Assembly: GCA_041392165.1 (NCBI GenBank)
Contig: JAWKMN010000012.1
Coordinates: 1-64,000, forward strand
DNA from: Arenibacter sp041392165
GTDB taxonomy: Bacteria; Bacteroidota; Bacteroidia; Flavobacteriales; Flavobacteriaceae
Reading direction: 5' to 3'
Length of the DNA stretch: 64,000 nucleotides
The notes below the pieces were generated by a model. That model was not told the DNA's origin. It saw only the letters and a program-made list of their open reading frames with translations, and ran no database searches. This document shows positions 36,983 through 45,126 of this stretch, piece by piece (position 1 is the stretch's first letter; each line of letters starts with the position of its first letter). The translations under genes were made by a program, and so were the position numbers.

Positions 36983-36991
36983 AAATACTGG

Positions 36992-37014
36992 CCCAAATAA
37001 TTTGGGTTGTTTTA
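36992..37014 (+). terminator. possible expression-platform terminator of the metY riboswitch
   Basis: CCCAAA-TAA-TTTGGG followed by TTGTTTTA. The six-pair stem is short, but it lies ten bases after the SAM-I core, where an expression platform is expected. The rest of the leader up to 37162 is AT-rich with no other clear structure. Confidence 0.4.
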
Positions 37015-37162
37015 CAGTATCCATGGCAGATAACACTAACGGTTACTTCTGTAGCCAATTTTCTTTTTAACTTTTTGATTTTATAATAGTGCACCGTCCG
37101 CATTATTTGTTTTGGCTTTTTATTTTATCTATTTTAATAAATTAAAAAAAACAAAAAAAATC

Positions 37163-38455
37163 ATGAGTACACAAAAATTTTCAACAAACGCTTTGCATGC
37201 CGGACATGACACAAAATTAACAGCGGGTACCAGGGCTGTGCCTATTTATCAGAATACCGCTTATGTATTTAATAATACGGACCATGCGGCCAATCTTTTT
37301 AATCTTACGGAGGCTGGCTTTATTCACACAAGATTGAACAATCCCACTAATGACATCTTGGAGCAGCGATTGGCGGCTTTGGAAGGTGGTATCGCCAGTG
37401 TGGTTACCGCATCCGGTACAGCAGCCATTTCTACCGCTTTATTGGTGTTGCTTAGAACGGGAGACCATATTGTGGCCTCCAGTAGCCTTTATGGAGGTAC
37501 TTATAACCTATTGGCAGTTACTTTGCCCAGATTGGGGATTACCACTACCTTTGTGGAGCCAGGGGACGAAGAGAATTTTGCCAATGCCGTTCAGGAGAAT
37601 ACTAGGGCAATTTTTGTGGAATCCTTGGGGAATCCAAAATTGGACGTATTGGATTTGAAGGCTATATCCGAAGTGGCCAAGAAAGCCAAAATACCCTTTA
37701 TAGTAGATAATACGGTGGCTACAAGTGCTTTGGTAAAGCCTATAGAGCATGGAGCCAACATAGTAATACATTCCCTTACAAAATATATAAATGGCAATGG
37801 TACTTCTATGGGAGGTGTTATAGTAGACGCCGGGACATTCGATTGGAGCAGTGGTAAATTCCCAGAGTTTACGGAGCCATCCCCAGGTTACCATGGATTG
37901 GTCTATCACGATGTCCTGGGAGCGGCTGCCTTTATTGCGAAAGTGAGAATTGAAGGGTTAAGGGATCTGGGCGCCGCCTTGAGTCCGTTTAATGCCTTTC
38001 AAATTATTCAAGGTTTGGAAACCTTGGAGCTTCGTATAAAGCAGCATAGTGAAAATGCCTTGGAATTGGCTAAATGGTTAGAAGGTAGGAAGGAAGTGGC
38101 ATGGGTAAACTATCCCGGCCTATCATCCAGTCCTTATTATTCCTTGGCCAAAAAATACCTACCGAACGGACAAAGTGGAATAGTGACCTTTGGGGTTAAA
38201 GGAGGGTACGAATCGGCCAAAAAGGTGGTCGATGAAACCAAGCTATTCTCCTTGTTGGCCAATATTGGGGATACCAAGTCCTTAATTATTCACCCTGCAA
38301 GTACAACGCACCAACAATTGGACGATGAAGCCCAGCAAACTACTGGTGTAACAAAAGATCTAATACGTTTATGTGTAGGGTTGGAGGATATTGAAGATAT
38401 AAAAGCGGATCTGGTGCAGGCATTTTCGGTCATAGACAAATCTGTTCTGGCGTAA
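37163..38455 (+). CDS. metY: O-acetylhomoserine sulfhydrylase
   Basis: Uses sulfide and O-acetylhomoserine to make homocysteine, with PLP. The protein (430 residues from ATG 37163) is of the long Cys/Met metabolism type: FSTNALHAGHDTKLTAGTRA, VPIYQNTAYVFNNTDHA, VTASGTAAISTALL, and the PLP lysine in IHSLTKYINGNGTSMGGV. The residues SLIIHPASTTHQQL close the site. The insert region GLVYHDVLGAAAF is typical of MetY rather than MetB. The ATG at 37163 is used, since the upstream frame is AT-rich leader. It is controlled by the SAM-I riboswitch and uses the sulfide made by the cys cluster. Confidence 0.93.
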   Translation: MSTQKFSTNALHAGHDTKLTAGTRAVPIYQNTAYVFNNTDHAANLFNLTEAGFIHTRLNNPTNDILEQRLAALEGGIASVVTASGTAAISTALLVLLRTGDHIVASSSLYGGTYNLLAVTLPRLGITTTFVEPGDEENFANAVQENTRAIFVESLGNPKLDVLDLKAISEVAKKAKIPFIVDNTVATSALVKPIEHGANIVIHSLTKYINGNGTSMGGVIVDAGTFDWSSGKFPEFTEPSPGYHGLVYHDVLGAAAFIAKVRIEGLRDLGAALSPFNAFQIIQGLETLELRIKQHSENALELAKWLEGRKEVAWVNYPGLSSSPYYSLAKKYLPNGQSGIVTFGVKGGYESAKKVVDETKLFSLLANIGDTKSLIIHPASTTHQQLDDEAQQTTGVTKDLIRLCVGLEDIEDIKADLVQAFSVIDKSVLA

Positions 38456-38492
38456 TAATTATTTTTTCTTTTTAAGTCATTGACAAAAAAAT

Positions 38493-38545
38493 AGGGGAGT
38501 GTAGCAATTAACGGATTTAATATTAAGGCGCTCCCCTTTCATTTT
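38493..38545 (+). terminator. possible terminator after metY
   Basis: AGGGGAG and CTCCCCT pair across a loop of about 31 bases, followed by TTCATTTTAT. The large loop lowers confidence. It lies between metY and the MetX fusion gene. Confidence 0.4.
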
Positions 38546-38593
38546 ATATTCCATGACCGGATTCTTTCAAGAAAATTACTAGTTAAACAACCT

Positions 38594-41500
38594 ATGTTAC
38601 ATCATCTTTCAATTAATAAATATCTTACCTATAGCGGCAAAACCTTGGATATTAAATTGTCCTACGAGATCTTTGGACAGCCACTGCATTCCGCACCCAT
38701 TATATTGGTGAACCATGCCCTTACAGGTAATTCCAATGTGGCAGGAGAGGGAGGTTGGTGGACCACCTTGATAGGAGACGGCAAATGTATAGATACCATG
38801 AAGTACACCATACTCTGCTTTAATATACCGGGAAATGGGTATGACGGGTTTGTAATAGATAATTATAAAGATTTTGTGGCCAAAGACATTGCCAAGATTT
38901 TCCTTTTGGGGCTGGAGGCTTTAAAAATAAATAAACTATATGCGCTTATAGGGGGGTCTTTGGGAGGAGGTATCGCATGGGAAATGGCCGCGATCGATCC
39001 GCACCTAACGGAGCACCTTATTCCGGTGGCGTCTGATTGGAAATCCACGGACTGGCTTATCGCCAATTGCCAGATTCAGGAACAGTTCCTGGTCAACTCC
39101 AAGCAGCCCGTTCATGATGCGCGTATGCATGCCATGCTTTGTTATAGGACACCGGAATCTTTTAAAGAGCGTTTTAAAAGAAGCACCAATGAGGAACTGA
39201 AAGTCTTTAATGTAGAGAGCTGGTTAACGCACCATGGCAAAAAATTGCAGGAACGTTTTCAATTGTCTGCCTACAAACTAATGAATCAACTGCTGAAGAC
39301 AATAGACATCAATAAAAATGGGGAAGAGGCATTCGTTAATCTTCAGAATAGCGATACCAATATTCATATCATTGGAGTGGATTCAGATCTTTTTTTTACG
39401 GCACAGGAAAACAAGGATACCTTTAAGAAATTGGCCCAGGCCAACAGTAATGTAACCTATGGGGAAATACATTCCTTACATGGTCATGATGCCTTCCTGA
39501 TTGAATTTAATCAGATGGAGGAGCTGCTAAAAGGAGTTTTTGATCGAAATGGAAGGTCCAAAAAAGTAAAGGTACTAAAATTTGGGGGCAAGTCATTGGC
39601 CAATGGAGAGGGTTTGGATACCGTACTTGGGATAATTACGGACAAGGTTGCCGATGGAGAAAGTATTGCCGTAGTGGTTTCGGCCAGGAACAAGGCGACG
39701 GACGAATTGGAAGCGATGCTGGACAAAGCCGCTAAAGGGTTGGATTATGTTAAGGATTTTGAAGCATTTGAAAAATATCAAAAGCATACCTATGGCAATG
39801 TTAATCTTTCGGAAGAATTTAGGGGATTGGTAAAATTGTTCGAAGGGGTAGCGCTATTGGGAGATTATAGTCCTAAGATAAAAGATCAGGTTTTGGCTTT
39901 TGGAGAATTACTTTCGGCAAAGTTGGTGACCAAATTGCTTATAGGGCGGGGTGTCAATGCCAAATTCATCGATTCCAGACAGCTCATTAAAACAGATTCA
40001 AATTTTGGGGACGCAAAGGTGTTGGAGACCGTGTCCAAGGAAAATGTAAAAACAGGCTTCGGGAAATTGGACCTGGATGTGGTACCGGTGACCACTGGAT
40101 TTATTGCCTCCAATGAACTTAATGAAACAACTACCTTGGGTAGAAATGGGAGTAATTACTCGGCCGCCTTATTGGCCAATTACCTCAATGCTGCCGAATT
40201 GCAGAACTATACCCATGTAGATGGCATATTTACGGCCAATCCGGATTTGGTACCGGAAGCTAAAAGAATCTCGGAACTTTCTTATAGCGAAGCCAATGAG
40301 TTGGCCAATTTTGGGGCCAATATCCTGCATGCCAAGACCATTATTCCATTAATAGAGAAGAATATTCCGCTAAGGATACTAAATACCTTTAACAACGATA
40401 ACGAGGGGACTTTGATCAGTGCCAAGACCAGTAAGGAAGGTATAAAATCCTTGTCGGTCATTGAAAATATGGCCTTGATCAATTTGGAAGGCCGTGGCTT
40501 ATTGGGCAAGGTAGGGGTAGATGCCCGTATTTTTAGAACTATGGGCAATAATAACATTAGTGTAAGTATTATTTCCCAAGGATCATCGGAAAGAGGGATC
40601 GGTCTAGTGGTCGACGCTAAAAATGCCAATTTGGCCAAGACCTCTTTAGAGGAGGAATTTCAAACCGATTTCAAACTGCAGGACATCAATAATATTACAG
40701 TGGTAGACCAGGTGTCCGTCATTTCCATTATTGGGCAGGACTTAAGTACGTTCCATAAGCCCTTTAATGCCCTAATAAAGAACCAAGTGGTTCCCTTGTT
40801 GTTCAATAATACGGTTTCGGGCAAGAATGTGAGTCTGGTAGTTAAAAAATCCGATCTGCACAAGGCCCTTAATGTAGTTCATGGTCAGATATTCGGGATA
40901 AGCAAAAAAGTAAACTTGGCCATTTTTGGCCATGGAAATGTGGGGGGGACCCTTATCGATCAAATTCTTAAATCCAATAGAACCATTGAAAAAAGAAAAG
41001 GTATCCATATCAATGTTTTTGCCGTTGCCAATTCCAAAAAGGTCCTATTGAATAAAAATGGTATCTCCAAGAATTGGAAAAGCGCTATGGAGACCAAGGC
41101 GGTACCCTATACATTAAGCGATATATTCAAGTATGCCAAGGACAATCATTTGGAGAACCTGATTGCGGTAGACAATACGGCCAATGAGGAATTTGTGGGC
41201 TCTTATTTTGATTTTGTGGATAATGGTTTTGATTTGGTGTCGTCCAATAAGATTGCCAATACCCTGCGCTTCGATTATTACCAGTTACTAAGGGAGGAAC
41301 TTGCCAAACATCAAAAGCAGTACTTATATGAAACCAATGTGGGCGCTGGACTGCCATTGATAGATACCATTAAATTGTTGCATCTTTCAGGGGAGAATAT
41401 TACACGGATAAAAGGGGTGTTCTCTGGATCCTTAAGTTATATTTTCAATACTTTTTCGGAAAAGGATATTTTATTTTCGGAAATTTTAAAAGAGGCGATG

Positions 41501-41980
41501 CATTTGGGGTATACCGAACCGGATCCGCGTGAAGACCTTTCCGGTAACGATGTGGGTAGGAAGTTGCTCATTTTGGCCAGGGAGCTGGACCTGAGCAATG
41601 AGTTCTCTGATATTCAAATCGAAAATTTAATTCCGGAGTCGCTCCAAAATGGTGATGTAAAAGGATTTTTGGAACAACTGTATATATTGGATGATAAATT
41701 CAGCAAAATAAAGAGAGCACAAAAACCAGGTCATGTATTGCGCTATGTGGGGGATCTTTCAGGGGATCTGCAAAAGGAAAAAGGGAAATTGGAGGTGAAA
41801 TTGATCTCGGTTCCCAAGGAAAGTGCATTGGGGCAGATAAAAGGGTCCGATTCCATTATCGAAATATATACGGAGTCCTATGGGCAGCATCCTTTGGTAA
41901 TTCAGGGCGCGGGTGCCGGAGCAGCGGTAACGGCCAGAGGAGTGTTTGGTGATATATTGCGGATCGCTGAAAAAGGATAG
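38594..41980 (+). CDS. triple fusion: homoserine O-acetyltransferase - aspartokinase - homoserine dehydrogenase
   Basis: One 1128-residue chain carries three enzymes that lead from aspartate to O-acetylhomoserine. Residues 1-320 are a MetX alpha/beta-hydrolase with LVNHALTGNSN, the nucleophile in IGGSLGGGIAWEMA (Ser122), and HSLHGHDAFLIE with the catalytic His. From about 325 comes aspartokinase: VKVLKFGGKSLANGEG (KFGGT-like loop with Lys333), VVVSARNKATDEL, TTLGRNGSNYSAALLANYL, and two ACT repeats (MALINLEGRGLLGKVGV). Homoserine dehydrogenase starts near 770 with VNLAIFGHGNVGGTLID and has SSNKIANTL, ETNVGAGLPLIDT and the GYTEPDPREDLSG motif. The semialdehyde dehydrogenase step is missing and must be elsewhere. 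No frameshift is seen at either junction. Neighbours metY and the second sulfhydrylase use its product. Confidence 0.92.
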   Translation: MLHHLSINKYLTYSGKTLDIKLSYEIFGQPLHSAPIILVNHALTGNSNVAGEGGWWTTLIGDGKCIDTMKYTILCFNIPGNGYDGFVIDNYKDFVAKDIAKIFLLGLEALKINKLYALIGGSLGGGIAWEMAAIDPHLTEHLIPVASDWKSTDWLIANCQIQEQFLVNSKQPVHDARMHAMLCYRTPESFKERFKRSTNEELKVFNVESWLTHHGKKLQERFQLSAYKLMNQLLKTIDINKNGEEAFVNLQNSDTNIHIIGVDSDLFFTAQENKDTFKKLAQANSNVTYGEIHSLHGHDAFLIEFNQMEELLKGVFDRNGRSKKVKVLKFGGKSLANGEGLDTVLGIITDKVADGESIAVVVSARNKATDELEAMLDKAAKGLDYVKDFEAFEKYQKHTYGNVNLSEEFRGLVKLFEGVALLGDYSPKIKDQVLAFGELLSAKLVTKLLIGRGVNAKFIDSRQLIKTDSNFGDAKVLETVSKENVKTGFGKLDLDVVPVTTGFIASNELNETTTLGRNGSNYSAALLANYLNAAELQNYTHVDGIFTANPDLVPEAKRISELSYSEANELANFGANILHAKTIIPLIEKNIPLRILNTFNNDNEGTLISAKTSKEGIKSLSVIENMALINLEGRGLLGKVGVDARIFRTMGNNNISVSIISQGSSERGIGLVVDAKNANLAKTSLEEEFQTDFKLQDINNITVVDQVSVISIIGQDLSTFHKPFNALIKNQVVPLLFNNTVSGKNVSLVVKKSDLHKALNVVHGQIFGISKKVNLAIFGHGNVGGTLIDQILKSNRTIEKRKGIHINVFAVANSKKVLLNKNGISKNWKSAMETKAVPYTLSDIFKYAKDNHLENLIAVDNTANEEFVGSYFDFVDNGFDLVSSNKIANTLRFDYYQLLREELAKHQKQYLYETNVGAGLPLIDTIKLLHLSGENITRIKGVFSGSLSYIFNTFSEKDILFSEILKEAMHLGYTEPDPREDLSGNDVGRKLLILARELDLSNEFSDIQIENLIPESLQNGDVKGFLEQLYILDDKFSKIKRAQKPGHVLRYVGDLSGDLQKEKGKLEVKLISVPKESALGQIKGSDSIIEIYTESYGQHPLVIQGAGAGAAVTARGVFGDILRIAEKG

Positions 41981-41985
41981 GATTT

Positions 41986-42045
41986 GGTGGCTTCGGCTCC
42001 GCTCGGCCACCGGGGAATGCCGTAGATTGAGCGTAGTCGAAATCG
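41986..42045. repeat. intergenic palindrome remnants (REP-like)
   Basis: GGTGGC (41986-41991) and GCCACC (42006-42011) bound a GC-rich loop with TTCGGCTCCGCTCG. Next to it lies AGATTGAGCGTAGTCGAAAT, the kind of half-palindrome often dispersed in Flavobacteriia. It starts six bases after the fusion gene's stop and could end transcription or stabilise the mRNA. Confidence 0.5.
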
Positions 42046-42097
42046 AAATTATACATTTTAGGAAGAGATAACAGCAGAATTAGATAGATCAGATATA

Positions 42098-43267
42098 ATG
42101 AAGAAGAATTTTAAATTTGAAACGGAAGCGATACGCACCCAAACGGAACGCACCCAGTTTTTGGAGCATTCCACACCTATGTACTTAACCTCTAGCTTTA
42201 TCTTTGAGGATGCGGAAGATATGCGTGCCTCTTTCGCGGAAGAAAAAGAGCGTAATGTTTATTCCCGGTACAGCAATCCCAATTCTTCCGAGTTTATAGA
42301 AAAGGTATGCAAGATGGAAGGGGCCGAGGATGGTTTTGCCTTTGCATCGGGTATGGCGGCCGTGTTTTCCACTTTTGCCGCGCTTTTGGACAGTGGGGAT
42401 CACATTATTTCTTCCAGAAGTATTTTTGGATCTACCCACAGTTTGTTTACCCAGTTTTTTCCTAAATGGAATATTTCCACCAGCTATTTTAAGATAGATG
42501 AGTTGGATAAATTGGAGGAATTGCTCACTCCGAATACCAAAATTATCTATGCGGAGACGCCTACCAATCCGGGAGTGGACGTTTTGGACTTGGAGGAACT
42601 GGGGCAATTTGCCAAAAAACATAATTTGATCTATATCATAGATAACTGTTTTGCTTCGCCCTATTTACAACAGCCTATTAAATATGGGGCCGATTTGGTC
42701 ATCCATTCCGGAACAAAATTAATGGACGGTCAAGGGAGGGTCTTGGCCGGTATCACTGTGGGGAGCAAGGCATTGATAGATAAAGTGTACCGTTTTTCCA
42801 GGATTACGGGCCCTTCCTTGTCCCCCTTCAATGCTTGGGTACTGTCCAAAAGTTTGGAAACTTTGGCATTGCGTGTGGACAAACATTGTGATAATGCACT
42901 GAGGCTGGCCGAATTCTTGGAAGGACATCCCAAGGTGAATTGGGTAAAATATCCCTTTTTAAAGTCGCATCCAAAATATGAAGTGGCCAAGAAACAGATG
43001 AGGGCAGGGGGCTGTGTGGTAGCTTTTGAAGTAAAGGGAGGGGTCCAGGCCGGACAAAAATTCTTCAACGCTATAAAAATGTTGTCCTTGTCCGCTAATT
43101 TAGGAGACTCTAGAAGTATAGTAACACATCCGGCCTCTACCACTCATAGTAAATTGACTTTGGAGGATAGGTTGGCTTCCGGAATCACAGATGGTATGGT
43201 AAGGGTTTCGGTAGGCTTGGAGCATTTGGACGATATTATTGCAGATATTGAACAAGCACTGGGATAA
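42098..43267 (+). CDS. trans-sulfuration family PLP enzyme (O-succinylhomoserine sulfhydrylase / cystathionine gamma-synthase type)
   Basis: A 389-residue cytoplasmic PLP enzyme. Motifs: IRTQTERTQFLEHSTPMYLT, YSRYSNPNSSEFIEKVCKME, FASGMAAVFSTFAALLDSGD, the PLP lysine in VIHSGTKLMDGQGRVLAG and SRSIVTHPASTTHSKL. This pattern is the MetZ/MetB subgroup, distinct from the metY enzyme 4 kb upstream, so two homocysteine-forming routes may coexist. Substrate (acyl group, sulfide versus cysteine) cannot be told from sequence. It probably shares a transcript with the MetX fusion. The Rrf2 gene follows after 95 bases. Confidence 0.9.
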   Translation: MKKNFKFETEAIRTQTERTQFLEHSTPMYLTSSFIFEDAEDMRASFAEEKERNVYSRYSNPNSSEFIEKVCKMEGAEDGFAFASGMAAVFSTFAALLDSGDHIISSRSIFGSTHSLFTQFFPKWNISTSYFKIDELDKLEELLTPNTKIIYAETPTNPGVDVLDLEELGQFAKKHNLIYIIDNCFASPYLQQPIKYGADLVIHSGTKLMDGQGRVLAGITVGSKALIDKVYRFSRITGPSLSPFNAWVLSKSLETLALRVDKHCDNALRLAEFLEGHPKVNWVKYPFLKSHPKYEVAKKQMRAGGCVVAFEVKGGVQAGQKFFNAIKMLSLSANLGDSRSIVTHPASTTHSKLTLEDRLASGITDGMVRVSVGLEHLDDIIADIEQALG

Positions 43268-43362
43268 GTATGCTTTTAACCGGATTGAAGTTGTTCCGGG
43301 CCTGTTTTTGTAAAATTTTGGTGTGTCCTATTGCGAATGTTAATTTTCCTTATCTTCGTTGC

Positions 43363-43773
43363 ATGCTTTCCAAAAAGACAAAATACGGATTAAAGGCACT
43401 TACCTTTTTGGCTTCCCAAGAAGGACGTGTACCAGTTCAAATTTCCGAAATAGCGAAACATGAGAATATTTCCCAAAAGTTTCTGGAGAGTATTCTTCTC
43501 ACTTTGAGAAAAACGGGTATTCTGGGTTCCAAAAAGGGGAAGGGAGGAGGTTATTACCTAATTAAGGATCCCAAGGATATTCCAATGACCACGGTCATGA
43601 GGGTGTTGGAAGGTCCTATTGCTATGGTTCCCTGTGTTAGTTTAAATTTCTATGAGAAATGTGGGGATTGCCCTGATGAAGCCAGCTGTTCCGTACATAA
43701 ATTAATGCTACAGGTCAGGGATAGTACCTTGGAGGTCTTTAGAAACAATACCCTTGCCGATCTGGTACCTTAA
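43363..43773 (+). CDS. Rrf2 family transcriptional regulator with four-cysteine cluster
   Basis: A 136-residue winged-helix DNA-binding protein. The start is ATG 43363; the longer frame to 43270 would add an unrelated Cys-rich stretch. LSKKTKYGLKALTFLASQEG and ISEIAKHENISQKFLESILL are the Rrf2 helix-turn-helix; SKKGKGGGYYLIKDP is the wing. Cysteines at 91, 100, 103 and 109 (CX8CX2CX5C) could bind an Fe-S cluster or sense redox/sulfur state. IscR and NsrR have a three-Cys CX5CX5C pattern, so this is a different subgroup. It lies between the methionine and sulfate genes; control of the cys operon is inferred. A TTTAGTA/TACTAAA dyad is nearby. Confidence 0.9.
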   Translation: MLSKKTKYGLKALTFLASQEGRVPVQISEIAKHENISQKFLESILLTLRKTGILGSKKGKGGGYYLIKDPKDIPMTTVMRVLEGPIAMVPCVSLNFYEKCGDCPDEASCSVHKLMLQVRDSTLEVFRNNTLADLVP

Positions 43774-44001
43774 GGCCGCAATGGTTTTTTTTTTGGGTTG
43801 TTTGGAATTTCGGCCAAATACCTTTAAAACACCAATGGATATTTGTTGTCCGGTTAGAGATTTCAGGATTAATTTCTATAAAACTTTAAGTGCCCACAAT
43901 GGGTAGTAAGCAGTGAAACCCATTTTTTGCCGACGGTAAACTGCCGCTGCCAACTTGTCTCCCGGTCTATGCAAAGGCAGGTGTGTAATTGGAGTACATT
44001 A
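43774..44001. other. upstream part of the 358-base gap before the cys operon
   Basis: No gene is seen. It contains AATGGG/CCCATT and CTGCC/GGCAG inverted repeats around 43896-43982 with a GC-rich middle (TGCCGACGGTAAACTGCCGC). They could form a folded RNA at the 3' end of the Rrf2 transcript or be protein sites. They do not assemble into a riboswitch I can name. Confidence 0.4.
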
Positions 44002-44018
44002 TTTAGTAATCTACTAAA
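44002..44018. promoter_or_regulatory. candidate operator of the cys operon
   Basis: TTTAGTA-ATC-TACTAAA is a perfect inverted repeat with seven-base arms. It lies 36 bases upstream of the -33 element of the cys promoter and 229 bases after the Rrf2 gene. A dimeric Rrf2 protein would bind such a dyad. No experimental site is known to me. Confidence 0.45.
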
Positions 44019-44054
44019 CTTATAGGTTAAGTTAAATTTTAACGAAATTTTTTA

Positions 44055-44084
44055 TTGTTTTTCTGGGAATTATTTCTACTTTTG
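44055..44084 (+). promoter_or_regulatory. promoter of the sulfate assimilation operon
   Basis: TTG at 44055-44057, exactly 19 bases, then TACTTTTG at 44077-44084, an ideal Bacteroidota promoter. The first start codon is 47 bases downstream. Confidence 0.8.
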
Positions 44085-44131
44085 CTTACTCTATTAAATC
44101 GATAGGATAATAAATTTAAGTTTTTTGTTGT

Positions 44132-44401
44132 ATGATTGCGGAACAATTGATTGCAAATAATAATTCAAGTGCTGTAAAGAAGAGCTATAAGGCGGATAAG
44201 TCTTCTGAGAATCCCAAAAGGAGTATTGCCAAATCTATTAGTTGGAGAATTATAGGGACCTTGGATACCATTGTAATTTCTTGGATCGTTACAGGGACTT
44301 TGGCAGTTGCATTTTCAATAGGGGTCGTAGAGTTGTTTACCAAGATGCTGTTGTATTTCTTTCATGAAAGAATCTGGAACAAGATTAGTTGGGGAAAGTA
44401 A
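44132..44401 (+). CDS. DUF2061 membrane protein
   Basis: An 89-residue protein with a polar N-terminus and the DUF2061 core: KSISWRIIGTLDTIVISWIV, then AFSIGVVELFTKMLLYFFHE, then RIWNKISWGK. Two membrane helices are predicted. It is the first gene of the sulfate assimilation run, 40 bases before cysH. DUF2061 genes recur in this context in Bacteroidota as far as I know, yet no role is assigned. Help with sulfur compound transport or anchoring is speculation. Confidence 0.88.
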   Translation: MIAEQLIANNNSSAVKKSYKADKSSENPKRSIAKSISWRIIGTLDTIVISWIVTGTLAVAFSIGVVELFTKMLLYFFHERIWNKISWGK

Positions 44402-44441
44402 AAAGGTAATTCAAACTAAACTAATTAAATAATTGGGGACA

Positions 44442-45065
44442 ATGGCATATACGGAGCAACAAATACACAAATTAAACCAGCAATTTAAAGGGATACCACC
44501 GGAGGAAATAATTTCCTGGGCCATACAGTCGGCCGAAAGGCCTTTGGTGACCACAAACTTCCGTCCATATGAGGTGGCTATTTTGCATGCGGTCACGGAT
44601 GTTTCCCCCCATATTCCCGTAATATGGTGCGATACGGGTTATAATACGCCCAATACATATAAACATGCCGAAACCCTAATTGCTAGATTGCATTTGAATA
44701 TAAAATTATATGTTCCCAAACAAACTTCCTCCCACAGGGATGCTGTCATGGGGATTCCAGGGATAGATGATCCAAGGCATCAACTTTTTACGGAGCAGGT
44801 AAAACTGGAGCCGTTTAGAAGGGCTATGGAAGAGCATGGGCCGGATGTATGGTTTACAAATCTTCGTCAGGGCCAGACGGCATTGAGGGATTCTTTGGAT
44901 ATTTTAAGTTTAAGCAGGGACGGGGTTTTAAAAGTGAGTCCTTTTTACCATTATACCGATAGTCAATTGGATGCTTACCTCAAGGATAGGAATTTGCCCA
45001 ATGAGCATAAATATTTTGATCCCACCAAGGTTTTGGAAAACCGGGAATGTGGATTGCATACCTAA
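44442..45065 (+). CDS. cysH: phosphoadenylyl-sulfate (PAPS) reductase-type CysH
   Basis: Reduces activated sulfate to sulfite with thioredoxin. The 207 residues from ATG 44442 show the PP-loop-related core (VTTNFRPYEVAILHAVTD, then IPVIWCDTGYNTPNTYKHAE), WFTNLRQGQTALRDSLD and the catalytic C-terminus ENRECGLHT with Cys203. The CC and CxxC pairs of [4Fe-4S] APS reductases are absent; the usual CC site reads QLFTEQVKLEP. So the sequence predicts PAPS use, which needs an APS kinase, not found in this window. A TTG nine bases upstream is rejected. Confidence 0.9.
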   Translation: MAYTEQQIHKLNQQFKGIPPEEIISWAIQSAERPLVTTNFRPYEVAILHAVTDVSPHIPVIWCDTGYNTPNTYKHAETLIARLHLNIKLYVPKQTSSHRDAVMGIPGIDDPRHQLFTEQVKLEPFRRAMEEHGPDVWFTNLRQGQTALRDSLDILSLSRDGVLKVSPFYHYTDSQLDAYLKDRNLPNEHKYFDPTKVLENRECGLHT

Positions 45066-45126
45066 GAGATTAATAACATTTGGTTAAGGAACCCTTTGGG
45101 ACTGGCCGATTAAATACAGAATTATT

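Noticed and set aside
43896..43982. Possible cobalamin riboswitch (GCCG...AAACTGCCGCTGCC) upstream of the cys operon
   Set aside because: The pieces look superficially similar, but the B12 box and the required arm order are missing, and it lies upstream of the mapped promoter.
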